Source: Nodularia sphaerocarpa UHCC 0038 (GTDB lineage Bacteria > Cyanobacteriota > Cyanobacteriia > Cyanobacteriales > Nostocaceae). Taken from it: a stretch of 64,000 bases of DNA. The stretch spans positions 3,476,356 through 3,540,355 of the forward strand of contig NZ_CP060140.1 of the NCBI RefSeq assembly GCF_022376295.1, given 5' to 3'. The translations under genes and the position numbers were made by a program. The notes below the pieces were generated by a model. That model saw only the letters and a list, made by a program, of their open reading frames with translations, made no database searches and had not been told where the DNA came from. Shown piece by piece: positions 18,901 to 27,232 of the stretch. How positions within the stretch are numbered: the stretch's first letter is position 1; each line of letters starts with the position of its first letter.

Positions 18901-20114
18901 AAGTTAGAGGTTTAGAAAACCTGCTGCGGTGTATACCAGCCAGCCAACTGCAATATTTAGTTTTGTTTTCCTCTGTGGTGGGCTTTTATGGCAATGTGGG
19001 ACAATCTGATTATGCGATCGCTAATGAAATTCTCAACAAATCAGCCCATCTCTTCAAACGCAACCATCCCAATTGTCATGTAGTCGCAATTAACTGGGGA
19101 CCTTGGGATAGTGGAATGGTATCTCCAGAATTAAAAAAAGCTTTTTCCGAACGGAATATCGAAACAATTCCCCTGGAAATTGGCGCACAAATGTTAATTA
19201 ACGAACTGGAACAAAAAAACAACCAAACCACACAAGTAGTCATTGGTAGCCCCCTTCTTTACATCCCAGAAACATTAAAACCAGAATTAAAAAGCTTTCG
19301 TATCCAGAGGCGATTAACATTAGCAGCCAATCCATTTTTACATGACCATGTAATTGCCGGTAAACCAGTTCTCCCCGCCACTTGTGCAGTAGCTTGGATT
19401 GCAAATATCTGTGAACAACTCTATCCCGGTTACAAATTCTTTAGTTGCCAAAAATACAAAGTTTTGAAAGGAATCATCTTTGATGATCATCAACCCAATG
19501 AATACACATTAGATTTAGTAGAAATCGCTAAAACTGATGTCAACGAAATCGAATTTCAGGCAAAAATCTGGAGTAACAATGCTGGTAAAATTCGTTATAA
19601 TTTCAGCATCAATATCAAATTACGACGACAAATTCCAGTAGCTCCAACTTACGACTTATTTAACCAAGAGCTAACAAACCCCGACCTCAGCACATCATTT
19701 TATCAAAACGGGGCATCAAGTTTATTTCATGGTTCTGCTTTCCAGGGCGTAAAAAGCGTTTTAAATATTAGCCATGAAAAAATAACTATAGATTGCATAT
19801 TGCCTAAACTAGAACAAATACAACAAGGGCAGTTTCCAGTCCAAACATTCAACCCTTATATTGCTGATGTTCAGATTCATTCACTGTGGATTTGGTCGCA
19901 ATATTTTCACAAATCAGGTTGTTTACCTTCAGAAATTTATAATTTTGAGCAGTTCGCAGAGGTTCCATTTGGTGAAAAATTCTACATTTCTTGTGAAGTC
20001 AAATCCAAGACAGAATCGGCAGTAGTTGCTGATGTCATAACACACGATGTCAACGGAAAAATATATTCTCGGATGATGGGCGCGAGAGGCATTGTTTTAC
20101 CCCGACCATTATAA
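12921..20114 (+). CDS. Iterative polyketide/fatty-acid synthase KS-AT-ACP-ACP-KR-DH (HglE/PfaA-like)
   Basis: 2397 residues. KS about 52-510: catalytic Cys253 (DAACASS), His388 (EAHGTGT), His428 (GHTKAAAG). AT about 620-930 with GHSFGE, Ser724. A linker (about 940-1300) holds two copies of a His-rich helical motif and an (NG)n stretch. Two nearly identical ACPs, Ser1339 and Ser1460 (both GIDSIKR), are exactly 121 residues apart. KR about 1780-2130 with GGAKGI and Ser2018/Tyr2031 (YAIAN). C-terminal hot-dog DH: HVIAGKPVLP (His2143) and DVQIH (Asp2316). The order matches PUFA synthase PfaA and heterocyst-glycolipid HglE proteins, which build long acyl chains iteratively. All key residues are present, so it should be active. 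First gene of a six-gene operon with CLF-AT, PfaD and acyltransferase. A palindromic repeat is inserted in frame after ACP2. Confidence 0.93.
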   Translation: MAASKIEAELEQLQDEIRNCENSLLKLIQGKKIMVTNVPLNTREINTRLQQTQIAIVGMASIFPQAKNLQEYWENIIHKVDCITDVPPSRWSIDDYYDADPKTPDKTYCKRGGFIPDVDFNPMEFGLPPNILEVTDISQMLGLLVAKSAIEDAGYGESRLFNRDRTGVVLGVAIGRQLAIPLGARLQYPVWEKVLKSSGLSDQETQHIIEKIKSAYVQWNENAFPGMLANVISGRIANRLDLGGMNCVVDAACASSLGALQIAISELIEHRSDMMLTGGVDTDNSIMAYMCFSKTPAVSPSENVKPFDADSDGMMLGEGVGMLVLKRLEDAERDNDRIYAVIKGIGSSSDGRYKSIYAPRPEGQIKAIHRAYEDADCSPASVGLIEAHGTGTLAGDPTEFTSIKAVFGENNPKKQYIAVGSVKSQIGHTKAAAGAASLIKTALALHHKVLPPTINITQPHPKLNIESSPFYLNTQTRPWIATNDQPRRAGVSAFGFGGTNFHVVLEEYKQEHNQPYRIHNTSESILISAKTPAELRSRCEEIQHQLQSDGGKRHYAELIAAGKALEVPVTDARVGFVVNSLTQAGELLQKTIDGLKNQPEAEFWEHPQGIYYRKTGLSTNQKVVALFSGQGSQYLEMGRELVINFPCLRQAYAEMDRLLCEDGLQPVSEVVFPTPVFNGEQKTAQMSALQLTEYAQPAIGAFSAGLYKILQQAGFKADMVAGHSFGELTALWAAGVLSESDYCFLVKARGQAMATPKDSKLDNGTMLAVKGDVSQVKKLISSFPLVNIANLNSDQQMVLAGTKAEIAKVQEMLTAKGFHTVLLKVSAAFHTSLVAYALKPFANAIERVTFQPPQMPVYTNFTGKPYPHQPKVMQNILKEHLGSQVLFQEEIENIYAEGGYCFVEFGPRNTLTNLVKEILGDRPHIAVALNTNPQKDSDRTLREAVIQLRVAGLPLLNLDPYQVPRPIPADPQNPILNVRLNSTNYVSEKTKHSFEKALENGHQVKLPVSNGNHSTIPNFLTAESLQDQGISTEKVAVNGEAQLPTENIAIAVNGRTKSMKNGKSDQEDSNSTPTNPEASANYQRAIDNLEYTLIEFNRHQRHILQVHEQSLKHQTEYTKTFFGLMQQQHILWGNGKFMEQQPQTQQLAISSSERSIMRFHEHQADSLRIHEQYLSYQQEYTHNFFQLVQQHQLPTSDDTTQNSLISSFNYQDSPVIPSHPEYQLIPVTNASATVTKSQPVSTNGNGNGNGNGNGNGNGNGAHDHTIPVQDIIPPQENQTATATIVSAPPVEPVESVELVEIDVATLSETLLTIVSDKTGYPSEMLEMSMDIEADLGIDSIKRVEILGALLEIYPDLPQPNPEELGQLRTLAEIAEYIRTLAPQNSVAPATINDVLEKEEQVEEQVEEQVEEQETVISSSPSPIPDNLSQILLTIVSDKTGYPSEMLEMSMDIEADLGIDSIKRVEILGGLLELYPNLPQPNPEEVAQLRTLGEIVEYIEQTAEVVEKKILSIEKQEEAGEQGAGSKGENSSPLNPLSQYLSDKVDLTPLAPLPYKGMGENISPLLLGEGLGERLTQKYSPLSHSSIRRSPAKLKFLPEPDVLDFTLPAQHIALLTDDGSVTTTKLAEALSKRGWKTVVLSFPQTLIAKRSPLPDNINQVVLSDWSEEHLQEQLGAIACEYGKIAAFIHLNPPSLQNTSNHVCYLETEKSILRHVFLTAKYLKESLNQAAELGRSCFFTVARLDGEFGLGQKTNFGAISSGLFGLTKTVNQEWEPVFCRALDISPDLDGETVVKHILAELHDHNRLVVEVGYTAQGRTTLICEPESDDIFASPIPDPQSQVFLVSGGAKGITAKCVIELAQRYQCKFILLGRSAAEPEPVWAEGYVGEAELKKRIMEDFVAKGDKPTPVMVQKKFQTIASRREIAATLQAIEQAGGQAEYLSVDVTDAIALSLEVAGAVERLGAVTGIIHGAGNLADKRIEKKTVQDFETVYAAKVRGLENLLRCIPASQLQYLVLFSSVVGFYGNVGQSDYAIANEILNKSAHLFKRNHPNCHVVAINWGPWDSGMVSPELKKAFSERNIETIPLEIGAQMLINELEQKNNQTTQVVIGSPLLYIPETLKPELKSFRIQRRLTLAANPFLHDHVIAGKPVLPATCAVAWIANICEQLYPGYKFFSCQKYKVLKGIIFDDHQPNEYTLDLVEIAKTDVNEIEFQAKIWSNNAGKIRYNFSINIKLRRQIPVAPTYDLFNQELTNPDLSTSFYQNGASSLFHGSAFQGVKSVLNISHEKITIDCILPKLEQIQQGQFPVQTFNPYIADVQIHSLWIWSQYFHKSGCLPSEIYNFEQFAEVPFGEKFYISCEVKSKTESAVVADVITHDVNGKIYSRMMGARGIVLPRPL
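16646..16700 (+). repeat. Hexamer repeat coding an Asn-Gly linker
   Basis: About nine GGTAAC/GGTAAT hexamers coding (NG)n between the helical linker and ACP1 of the synthase. In-frame length variation here would change the tether without breaking the protein. Confidence 0.9.
16836..17420 (+). repeat. Duplicated ACP-coding segment
   Basis: ACP1 (16836-17057) and ACP2 (17199-17420) repeat with a 363-bp period and most differences are silent third-position changes, so the duplication is recent or kept similar by conversion. The spacer between them includes a VEEQ-coding 12-bp tandem repeat at about 17119-17158. Confidence 0.85.
17470..17650 (+). repeat. Dispersed palindromic repeats inserted in frame in the synthase gene
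   Basis: A GGGAGCAGGGAGCAGGGAGC-type unit (about 17477-17497) and a palindromic unit with CCCTTCCCTACAAGGGAATGG and CCTCCTAGGAGAGGGGCTGG (about 17558-17640) are of the same kinds as the intergenic repeats at 4984 and 40865. They are translated as TPLAPLPYKGMGE and LLLGEGLGERL in the linker between ACP2 and KR. Confidence 0.85.
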
Positions 20115-20173
20115 AAAAGTTAAGTAGACATCGGCAACGCAAGAAGATAAATAACAGTTTTAGGAGTTGGGTG

Positions 20174-23100
20174 ATGGAACAATTAACAGAAAATAAAATA
20201 CCTAAAATAGCCATTGTCGGAATGGATTGTTATTTAGGTGGTAACTGCCAGAGTTTAGAGAATTTTGAACAGAGCATTTATGAAGGAACTCAACATTTTA
20301 TTCCCCTCCCTAAGCAGCGATGGCAAGGCATAGAAGAGCAAGAACAGCTATTGATAAAATATGGTCTTACCAGTGGTAAACCACCATTAGGAGCATATAT
20401 TCAACATGAGAAAATTGACCCTGTAGAATCACCAAAAGCAGGAGAAAAATTTAATCCTCAAGAACTTTTGATGCTTCAGGTAGCTGATCATGCTTTGCAA
20501 AATGCCGGACTTCATCCAGGTTCAAAAGTTGCAGTATTAATCGTTAGTGGCACAGAACAAGCTCTGACTGAAAATACACCAATTGCATCTTCACAGGTTG
20601 AGGCAAAACTGGCTAATTATGTTTCTCAAATGTGGAATTTTGGTGGACTGGCATTAACATTAACTGCTGACCAAAGCTCTGTTTTTAAAGCCTTAGAACT
20701 GGCACAAAAGCAACTTGTTAAAAAAGAAGTAGATGCTGTTTTAGTCGGTGCAGTGGAGCTAGCGGGGGATAGTGCGAGTGTTTTACTCCGCAATCAAACA
20801 ACCGCAATCAACACAGGCGTGAATACCCTCAGTTACGATCAAAATGCTCATGGCTGGATGGTAGGTGAGGGTGCAGCCGCCATTGTCTTAAAGCTTCACG
20901 AAACCGCAAAACAAGATCACAGCCGCATCTATGCAGTAATTGACGCGCTCAGTCTTGTAGAAAAAGCCACATCTCAAATTAACTCAATTCCTACTGCTAT
21001 AGATGCAGAAGCAGTCACGCAAGCTTGTCAACAGGCTTTTGGTTTAGCAGATATCAAACCCACAGACGTTAACTATTTAGAAGTTATTGGTAGTGGGATT
21101 CCATCACAAGACCAGTCAGAAATTCAGGGTTTGCTTCAGGCTTATGGAACTTCTGAAGCCAGTTACAGTTGTGCGCTGGGTAGTGCCAAAGCTAATGTTG
21201 GTCATACTTATGCAGCATCGGGGCTAGTGAGTTTAATTAAAACAGCACTTTGTTTATATCGTCGGTATATTCCCGTAGTCCCTCAGTGGTCTAGTCCCAA
21301 AATGCCAGAAATTTGGCAAGATAGTCCATTTTATGTAGTGGGGGAATCCAAACCCTGGTTTTTAGAACAAGGAGCCACTAAAAGAATCGCTGCTGTTAAC
21401 GGTATGGAGGTAGATGGGAGTTATGCACATTTAATTTTGTCAGAGGAAGTCGGTCAGCAAACGCAGAGTAACAGATATTTAGAGCAAATTCCTGAGTATT
21501 TGTTTGCGATCGCAGCCGATGATCAAGCCAGTTTATTACAACAGATTCATACCCTACAACAAACTATCATTGATTGCCCTGACCTTGCAACTGCTGCCAG
21601 CCAAACTTTTAGAACCTTTCAAAAGCATCCACAGCCAACTTACACCCTGTCAATTCTCGGACGCAACCAAGCAGAATTGATGCGAGAAATTCAGCGTTCC
21701 TCCCAGGGTGTTAACCTTGCCTTTGAAACAGGTAAAGATTGGCAAACTCCTGTAGGTAGCTATTTCACAGCCAAACCACTAGGTAAAAACAATCATATCG
21801 CCTTTGTTTACTCTGGTTCCTTCAATGCTTATGTTGGTATCGCCCGGTATCTCTTCCGCTTATTTCCCGAAATTTATGATGATCTCGTCAATAGAGGCGT
21901 TTACAACCGAGCAGCCACTGTAGAAAAACTCATTTATCCCAGAAGCTTAAACAAACTCTCCAAAAGGCAATTAGAAACAATTGAACAACAATTGATGCAT
22001 GATCCCGTAGCATTACTAGAATTTGAAGTATGCTTTACCGGATTCATAACTACAATTTTGAAAGATTATTTCCAAATAAAGCCCCAAAGTGCATTTGGAT
22101 ATAGTCTGGGCGAAACAAGTATGATGTTTGCTCAAGGTGTCTGGACTAACTTTAACCAAAGTAGCCAAAACTTGAACTCATCATCTTTATTCAAAACCAG
22201 ACTAGCTGGCCCCAAAAATGCCGTGCGCGAATATTGGAAATTACCTCAAGAGGCGAACATTGACGACGAAAATATTTGGAATAACTATGTTCTCTTATGT
22301 CCAATATCCCGTATTCGAGAAGCCATCAAATCAGAGAAACGCGTTTATATAACCCTCATCAATACACCAGAAGAAGTTGTAATTTCTGGTGAAGTCCAAG
22401 CCTGTGAGAGAGTAATTCAAAACCTCAAATGTCATGCTTATCCTACTCCTCTCAAGCACGTAATTCATTGTCAGCCAATGCGCTCCGAGTACGATGAACT
22501 CGCAAAAATCAACACCTTACCTATTCAAGACGTAAAAAACACAGTTTTCTATTCCGCAGCCGAATACAAACCCATTCCGCTCAATAGTCAGTCTATTGGT
22601 AAAAACATTGCCCAAACTCTAACTCAAGAACTTGATTTTCCTCGGCTAGTTAACCGTGTCTACAACGATAGTTCTAAAATCTTTATTGAAGTAGGAATTG
22701 GCGGAAACTGTTCGCGATGGATTAGTAAAATCCTCCAAGACAAAGAACACTTCACAGTTTCTCTGAATAGAAGAGGGATAGATGATCATGTTTCAATCAT
22801 CAGAGCATTAGCAAAGCTTTTGAGTCATCGAGTTGATATGGATTTATCGCCACTGTATTCTCTTTCCCCAGCCAGCTTAAATCAAAATCAACCAGCAATA
22901 GAAAATATCACCTTCTCTAGTAATAAAACTGAGCAAAAATCTCTGACACTTCATCAACCAGAAACATTCAAACAAGCATTTTCCACCTCATCAGTCAATA
23001 TTCCGAAACAGCAACATGAATTACTGCAATTTAGGGAATTTGCCAAACCTACATCTTCTCCCAGCCAAAATGTGATGACAACTGAGAAAAAAAGTCTTAT

Positions 23101-23491
23101 GAGTAACTTAATCAGCGAGAGCGTACCAGAAAATCTGGCTTTTGATAATATTAATCAAAACCCTAGTATATTGCTGCGCGATTGCGCTCCCCACAGTACC
23201 GCAACCTTACCCCAACTAGAATCACCAGATGAACCTGTTTTAATCAAACAAAAAGAAACTTCCGAAAACTGCTTACCCACAGACCAAATAACTGATAGCT
23301 TCCTTGCCAAAAATCAACTACCTAACTTACGTAAACCTCACTATCAAAAGCTGAGTCAGAACGCCATCAGAATGACCGAAACCCATGCTCTTCTATTAGA
23401 AGTACGACAAGAATCACTACATCAAATCAGCGCCATAATACAACAACAACTAGAATTGTACCAAAAATCATTTGAAGAATCCAGCCAATAA
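20174..23491 (+). CDS. Chain-length-factor-like KS plus acyltransferase protein (HglC/PfaC-like)
   Basis: About 1105 residues. Residues about 10-430 have a ketosynthase fold, but the nucleophile is replaced: LTLTADQSS has Gln (residue 167 from this start) where KS has Cys, and the first His motif reads VIGSGIPSQ instead of AHGTGT; the second, KANVGHTYAASG, remains. This is the pattern of a chain-length factor that pairs with an active KS. Residues about 540-900 are an acyltransferase-like domain with FGYSLGE. The tail is low-complexity and ends in a helix (HALLLEVRQESLHQISAI) resembling the helical linker of the upstream synthase. ATG 20174 is preferred over the GTG just before it because AGGAG lies 7 bases upstream. 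It sits 59 bp after the synthase gene, clearly one operon. Confidence 0.88.
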   Translation: MEQLTENKIPKIAIVGMDCYLGGNCQSLENFEQSIYEGTQHFIPLPKQRWQGIEEQEQLLIKYGLTSGKPPLGAYIQHEKIDPVESPKAGEKFNPQELLMLQVADHALQNAGLHPGSKVAVLIVSGTEQALTENTPIASSQVEAKLANYVSQMWNFGGLALTLTADQSSVFKALELAQKQLVKKEVDAVLVGAVELAGDSASVLLRNQTTAINTGVNTLSYDQNAHGWMVGEGAAAIVLKLHETAKQDHSRIYAVIDALSLVEKATSQINSIPTAIDAEAVTQACQQAFGLADIKPTDVNYLEVIGSGIPSQDQSEIQGLLQAYGTSEASYSCALGSAKANVGHTYAASGLVSLIKTALCLYRRYIPVVPQWSSPKMPEIWQDSPFYVVGESKPWFLEQGATKRIAAVNGMEVDGSYAHLILSEEVGQQTQSNRYLEQIPEYLFAIAADDQASLLQQIHTLQQTIIDCPDLATAASQTFRTFQKHPQPTYTLSILGRNQAELMREIQRSSQGVNLAFETGKDWQTPVGSYFTAKPLGKNNHIAFVYSGSFNAYVGIARYLFRLFPEIYDDLVNRGVYNRAATVEKLIYPRSLNKLSKRQLETIEQQLMHDPVALLEFEVCFTGFITTILKDYFQIKPQSAFGYSLGETSMMFAQGVWTNFNQSSQNLNSSSLFKTRLAGPKNAVREYWKLPQEANIDDENIWNNYVLLCPISRIREAIKSEKRVYITLINTPEEVVISGEVQACERVIQNLKCHAYPTPLKHVIHCQPMRSEYDELAKINTLPIQDVKNTVFYSAAEYKPIPLNSQSIGKNIAQTLTQELDFPRLVNRVYNDSSKIFIEVGIGGNCSRWISKILQDKEHFTVSLNRRGIDDHVSIIRALAKLLSHRVDMDLSPLYSLSPASLNQNQPAIENITFSSNKTEQKSLTLHQPETFKQAFSTSSVNIPKQQHELLQFREFAKPTSSPSQNVMTTEKKSLMSNLISESVPENLAFDNINQNPSILLRDCAPHSTATLPQLESPDEPVLIKQKETSENCLPTDQITDSFLAKNQLPNLRKPHYQKLSQNAIRMTETHALLLEVRQESLHQISAIIQQQLELYQKSFEESSQ

Positions 23492-23621
23492 AATCAGCAA
23501 ACCTCCGCGCCCCTTTGCGCTTACCTCCGCGCCCCTTTGCGTTAAAAAAAAATGACGCATTTAGACAACATTGCACCGAATAAATATAACTCCCCTCCAA
23601 CCCCAAACCCCTAAAAACCCG
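23492..23621. repeat. Intergenic repeat CCTCCGCGCCCCTTTGCG
   Basis: Two tandem copies of an 18-bp unit (CCTCCGCGCCCCTTTGCG) at about 23502-23542 within the operon. The same family is at 39225-39255, 43219-43262 and 45910-45950. Confidence 0.75.
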
Positions 23622-25292
23622 ATGCTCACAAATAATCTCCTCAACAACAAACGCAGCAAATCACTTTTAAAACTCTCCAACTTCTTTGTCAACCAAAATC
23701 AAGCTTGGCAAGGCTCATTAAATACCATATCTTTTGATGGAAATGGCATAAAAGCTAAACTACTCAACTTAGATAAACCTTGTTACATCATCAGAGTTGA
23801 AGATAAAATAGGTGTAACTAATCAAGGATACTTGCTGCCTTTCCATAATGAAGAAATCGCACAAGTAGAACTGTTAATGTCTGTTCCAGCCATGCAGATT
23901 CAACAGTTAGGCGATCCAAATTTTCTCAATTTCCACAAAGTCAAATATGCCTATACCACTGGTGCAATGGCTCATGGTATTGCTTCCGAAGAACTAGTAA
24001 TTGCCCTGGGAAAAGAGAAAATTTTAAGTTCATTTGGTGCTGGGGGTTTATCTCCTGACCGTGTTGAAACAGCCATCAAGCGTATTCAGCAAGCCCTACC
24101 CCAAGGCCCTTACGCTTTTAACTTACTCCATAGTCCCAGTGACCCGGCTGTTGAACGTGGTGTAGTTGATTTGTATCTAAAATATCAAGTCAGAACCATA
24201 GAAGCATCTGCCTTTTTAGATTTGACAGACAACATTGTTTACTACCGAGTTGCGGGACTAAGTTTGAATGCAGCCAATCAAATTGAAATCAAAAATAAAG
24301 TCATTGCCAAAATTTCTCGGCGAGAAGTTGCCACCAAATTTTTACAACCAGCCCCCTTCAAAATTCTCAAACAATTAGTAGAGCAAGGTCTAATCAGTGA
24401 ATTACAGGCAACTCTAGCCGCCAAAATTCCCATGGCTGATGATATTACCGTAGAAGCAGATTCTGGTGGTCATACAGATAATCGTCCTTTAGTTTGTTTA
24501 TTACCATCCATACTCGAATTAAGAGATCAAATTCAAGGACAATTTGGTTACGAAAGACCAGTTAGAATCGGAGTAGGCGGAGGAATTGCCACTCCCCAAT
24601 CAGCCTTAGCTGCCTTTATGATGGGCGCTGCTTATGTTGTCACTGGCTCCATTAACCAATCCTGTATTGAAGCTGGAACTTCTCAATATACCAAACAATT
24701 ACTAGCACAGGCAGAGATGGCTGATGTGATGATGGCTCCAGCCGCAGATATGTTTGAAATGGGAGTAAAACTGCAAGTTCTCAAAAAAGGAACTCTCTTT
24801 CCTCTACGAGCGCAAAAACTGTTTGATTTATACAAAAACTATGATTCAATTGAAGATATTCCCCAGAGCGAAAGAGAGAAAATAGAAAAGCAAATTTTCA
24901 GAAATAGTCTAGATGCGATTTGGCAAGAAACAGTTAATTACTTATCTCAACGCAACCCCGAAAAACTGCACAAAGCAGCCAACAATCCCAAGCTAAAAAT
25001 GGCTTTAATTTTTCGCTGGTATCTGGGCTTATCTTCTCGTTGGTCTAACTCTGGTGAAAAAGGTCGAGAAATTGATTATCAAATCTGGTGCGGTCCTGCG
25101 ATGGGAAGCTTCAATAACTGGGTAAAAGATTCTTACTTGGCAGATTTAAATAATCGCAAAGTAGTTGATGTAGCTAATCATATAATGACAGGAGCAGCAT
25201 TTTTATATCGATTACAAAGTTTAAAAATCCAAGGATTGCAAATTCCCGATTCTTATACTCAATATCATCCAGTTATTGCTGCGCCTTTTTAA
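23622..25292 (+). CDS. pfaD: PfaD-type enoyl reductase (NPD/FMN TIM barrel)
   Basis: About 556 residues. PfaD proteins are FMN-dependent trans-acting enoyl reductases of PUFA and related polyketide synthases; they supply the ER step missing from the main synthase. Seen here: FGAGGLSPDRVETAI, the flavin-barrel segment EADSGGHTDNRP with its Ser-Gly-Gly-His, GVGGGIATPQSALAAF and GSINQSCIEAGTS, followed by the C-terminal helical domain (FRWYLGLSSRWSNSGE). Length and domain order match PfaD. Start is uncertain: ATG 23622 has no good ribosome site, and a TTG at 23571 gives 573 residues; the intergenic repeat just upstream may have displaced the original start. Third gene of the cluster. Confidence 0.9.
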   Translation: MLTNNLLNNKRSKSLLKLSNFFVNQNQAWQGSLNTISFDGNGIKAKLLNLDKPCYIIRVEDKIGVTNQGYLLPFHNEEIAQVELLMSVPAMQIQQLGDPNFLNFHKVKYAYTTGAMAHGIASEELVIALGKEKILSSFGAGGLSPDRVETAIKRIQQALPQGPYAFNLLHSPSDPAVERGVVDLYLKYQVRTIEASAFLDLTDNIVYYRVAGLSLNAANQIEIKNKVIAKISRREVATKFLQPAPFKILKQLVEQGLISELQATLAAKIPMADDITVEADSGGHTDNRPLVCLLPSILELRDQIQGQFGYERPVRIGVGGGIATPQSALAAFMMGAAYVVTGSINQSCIEAGTSQYTKQLLAQAEMADVMMAPAADMFEMGVKLQVLKKGTLFPLRAQKLFDLYKNYDSIEDIPQSEREKIEKQIFRNSLDAIWQETVNYLSQRNPEKLHKAANNPKLKMALIFRWYLGLSSRWSNSGEKGREIDYQIWCGPAMGSFNNWVKDSYLADLNNRKVVDVANHIMTGAAFLYRLQSLKIQGLQIPDSYTQYHPVIAAPF

Positions 25293-25354
25293 GCATTTAC
25301 CCTCATTGTGAAACCCAGATTGTGATGAATCATCATCAGGAATCAATATAAAAC

Positions 25355-26689
25355 ATGATTGATAATAGAAACCTGGGATCTCTTGAGCAAGCTATGGAGA
25401 ACTTAAATAGCCGTGCTAAAACCTGGAACATAGTCACTATCAGCCGCATCAAAGGTCCCCTGAATCCAGAAATTATCAGACTGGCTCTAGATATGATTCA
25501 GCGTCGCCACCCCCGACTTAATTCTCACATTGTCCGTCTTAAGAATAGTCTGCGTTTTCAAACTGAAGGAACAACAAAGATTCCTTTGCGAGTTGTCAAA
25601 AAATTAGATCATCAGCAGTGGACAGAAGTTGTTCAAGAAGAGATGAACCAGGCCATTAATAGCAGCGAATGTCTAATGCGAGCCGTGCTGGTTCATATCC
25701 AGAATAACAGCCATGAAAATTATCTAATTACAACAGTACATCATGCCGTTGGGGATGGGTTATCATCCATCCGTCTACATTCAGAAATCTTGACTTATTC
25801 TCACCAAATTTTCTCTGGAGACCTAATTAACCCAGTTACTAGTTTACTCCCACTACCACCTGTAGAAGAACTACTACCCAGATGGACAAAGAGGTTCAGA
25901 GGTAAAATCAGCAGCACAATACTTTTTTTACAGCTTGGTTTACAAAGAATTTGGTATCAACCACAAACATTAGGTTTTGAAAAGTATGTACCCATTGCCC
26001 AGCGTCGTTGTGATATTATTCACAGGCAACTTGACCAAGAGTTAACTCAACAGTTAGTTAATTGTTGTCGCCAGGCAAATACAACTGTAAATAGTGCTTT
26101 ATGTGCGGCCACGATGTTTATAATTGCCAGCAAAATCACTAAAAAGAATAGCAAACATATCAGAGTAAACTGCCTATCTTACCTTGATTTACGCAGACAT
26201 CTAGAATCAACAATTAGCGATGAACAGATGACAATATTAGCTTCATCTATTATGGGATTTTATACCATACAAACAAAGACATACTTTTGGGAATTAGCGC
26301 GGGAGGTGAAACAAAACTTTGAAGCTAGTACAAAGCGCGGCGATATCTTTAAAATGATTTTACTTGCAAAGCATCTGATAGATTTTTTGTTAATCTATCC
26401 CCATCAAATAGCTGCCACCGTATCTGTATCTAATGCTGGTAGAGTCAATATCCCCAATATTTATGGTGAATTTGAACTAGAAGAAATCAGTTTTGTTGGT
26501 TCTCATGCTTTATATGCAGGTATGTTTATTACCCATGCCTCAACTTTTCAAGGAAAAATGCTGTTGAATTTTGTGTTTTCTGAACCTTCAATTAGTCGCG
26601 AGAAAATGGAGTATATTGTCAATCAACTTATGTCCTATATTTCCCATATTTGCAACTTAAAAGTTGAGCCGAGTTTAACTATAGTTTAA
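25355..26689 (+). CDS. Condensation-type acyltransferase (PapA/WES-like)
   Basis: 444 residues. The motif HHAVGDG (His129-His130 to Gly135) is the HHxxxDG active site of BAHD/condensation/PapA acyltransferases, which move an acyl group from an ACP or CoA to a hydroxyl or amine. The N-terminal part ISRIKGPLNPEIIRLALDMI and the late motif SNAGRVNIPN also fit this fold. In the cluster context the likely role is to release the chain made by the synthase as an ester or amide, since no thioesterase or reductase gene is present; this is inference. ATG 25355 with an AGGAA upstream; 62 bp after pfaD. Confidence 0.85.
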   Translation: MIDNRNLGSLEQAMENLNSRAKTWNIVTISRIKGPLNPEIIRLALDMIQRRHPRLNSHIVRLKNSLRFQTEGTTKIPLRVVKKLDHQQWTEVVQEEMNQAINSSECLMRAVLVHIQNNSHENYLITTVHHAVGDGLSSIRLHSEILTYSHQIFSGDLINPVTSLLPLPPVEELLPRWTKRFRGKISSTILFLQLGLQRIWYQPQTLGFEKYVPIAQRRCDIIHRQLDQELTQQLVNCCRQANTTVNSALCAATMFIIASKITKKNSKHIRVNCLSYLDLRRHLESTISDEQMTILASSIMGFYTIQTKTYFWELAREVKQNFEASTKRGDIFKMILLAKHLIDFLLIYPHQIAATVSVSNAGRVNIPNIYGEFELEEISFVGSHALYAGMFITHASTFQGKMLLNFVFSEPSISREKMEYIVNQLMSYISHICNLKVEPSLTIV

Positions 26690-26805
26690 CCTGAATTTAG
26701 CTCGTTGCTCAGGAGTAAAACAGGTATTGCAAAACTTAAATAGCCAGGCTCAAACTTTACTCATGTCATTAATATCTAGCTACTGTTACTTTAGAGGCAA
26801 AAGAA

Positions 26806-27111
26806 ATGAATCAGTCTATTTCTAATTCCAGTGCTAGTCAAACTTATACTGTAGAACAAATTCAAGCTTGGCTAGTCTCTCAAATTGCTGAACAGTTGAA
26901 TATTCAACTCGATGAAATAGATGTTAAAGAACCTTTAGATAGCTACGGGCTGGATTCAGTACAGGCTATTATGCTGGCAAATAAAGCCGAGAAATTTTTG
27001 GGATTTAAGCTGTCTCCTATGCTGCTGTGGCATTATCCCACTATTGCATCACTGTCCCAGCGTTTAGTTGAAGACTTGGAAGGCTCCGAGTCAGAGATAT
27101 TTCAGATTTAA
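26806..27111 (+). CDS. Stand-alone acyl/peptidyl carrier protein
   Basis: 101 residues. A PP-binding domain at about 18-95 has the phosphopantetheine Ser51 in YGLDSVQAI, helices typical of PKS/NRPS carrier proteins, and the sequence LLWHYPTIASLSQRL near the end. AGAGG lies 8 bases before the ATG. A free carrier next to a condensation-type acyltransferase suggests it brings the second acyl group or the acceptor to that enzyme, separate from the two ACPs inside the synthase. It could also take the finished chain off the synthase. No phosphopantetheinyl transferase gene is in the window. Confidence 0.92.
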   Translation: MNQSISNSSASQTYTVEQIQAWLVSQIAEQLNIQLDEIDVKEPLDSYGLDSVQAIMLANKAEKFLGFKLSPMLLWHYPTIASLSQRLVEDLEGSESEIFQI

Positions 27112-27232
27112 TTACTGATATCTTGTCCCATTCTCAATCATCATCAAGTGAACAATCAGGGTTTGAGCGACTGGGAAACAGTAGCCACCAAAACTTACTA
27201 ATATTTTCCAAAAATTGGGTAATTTTGAAACT

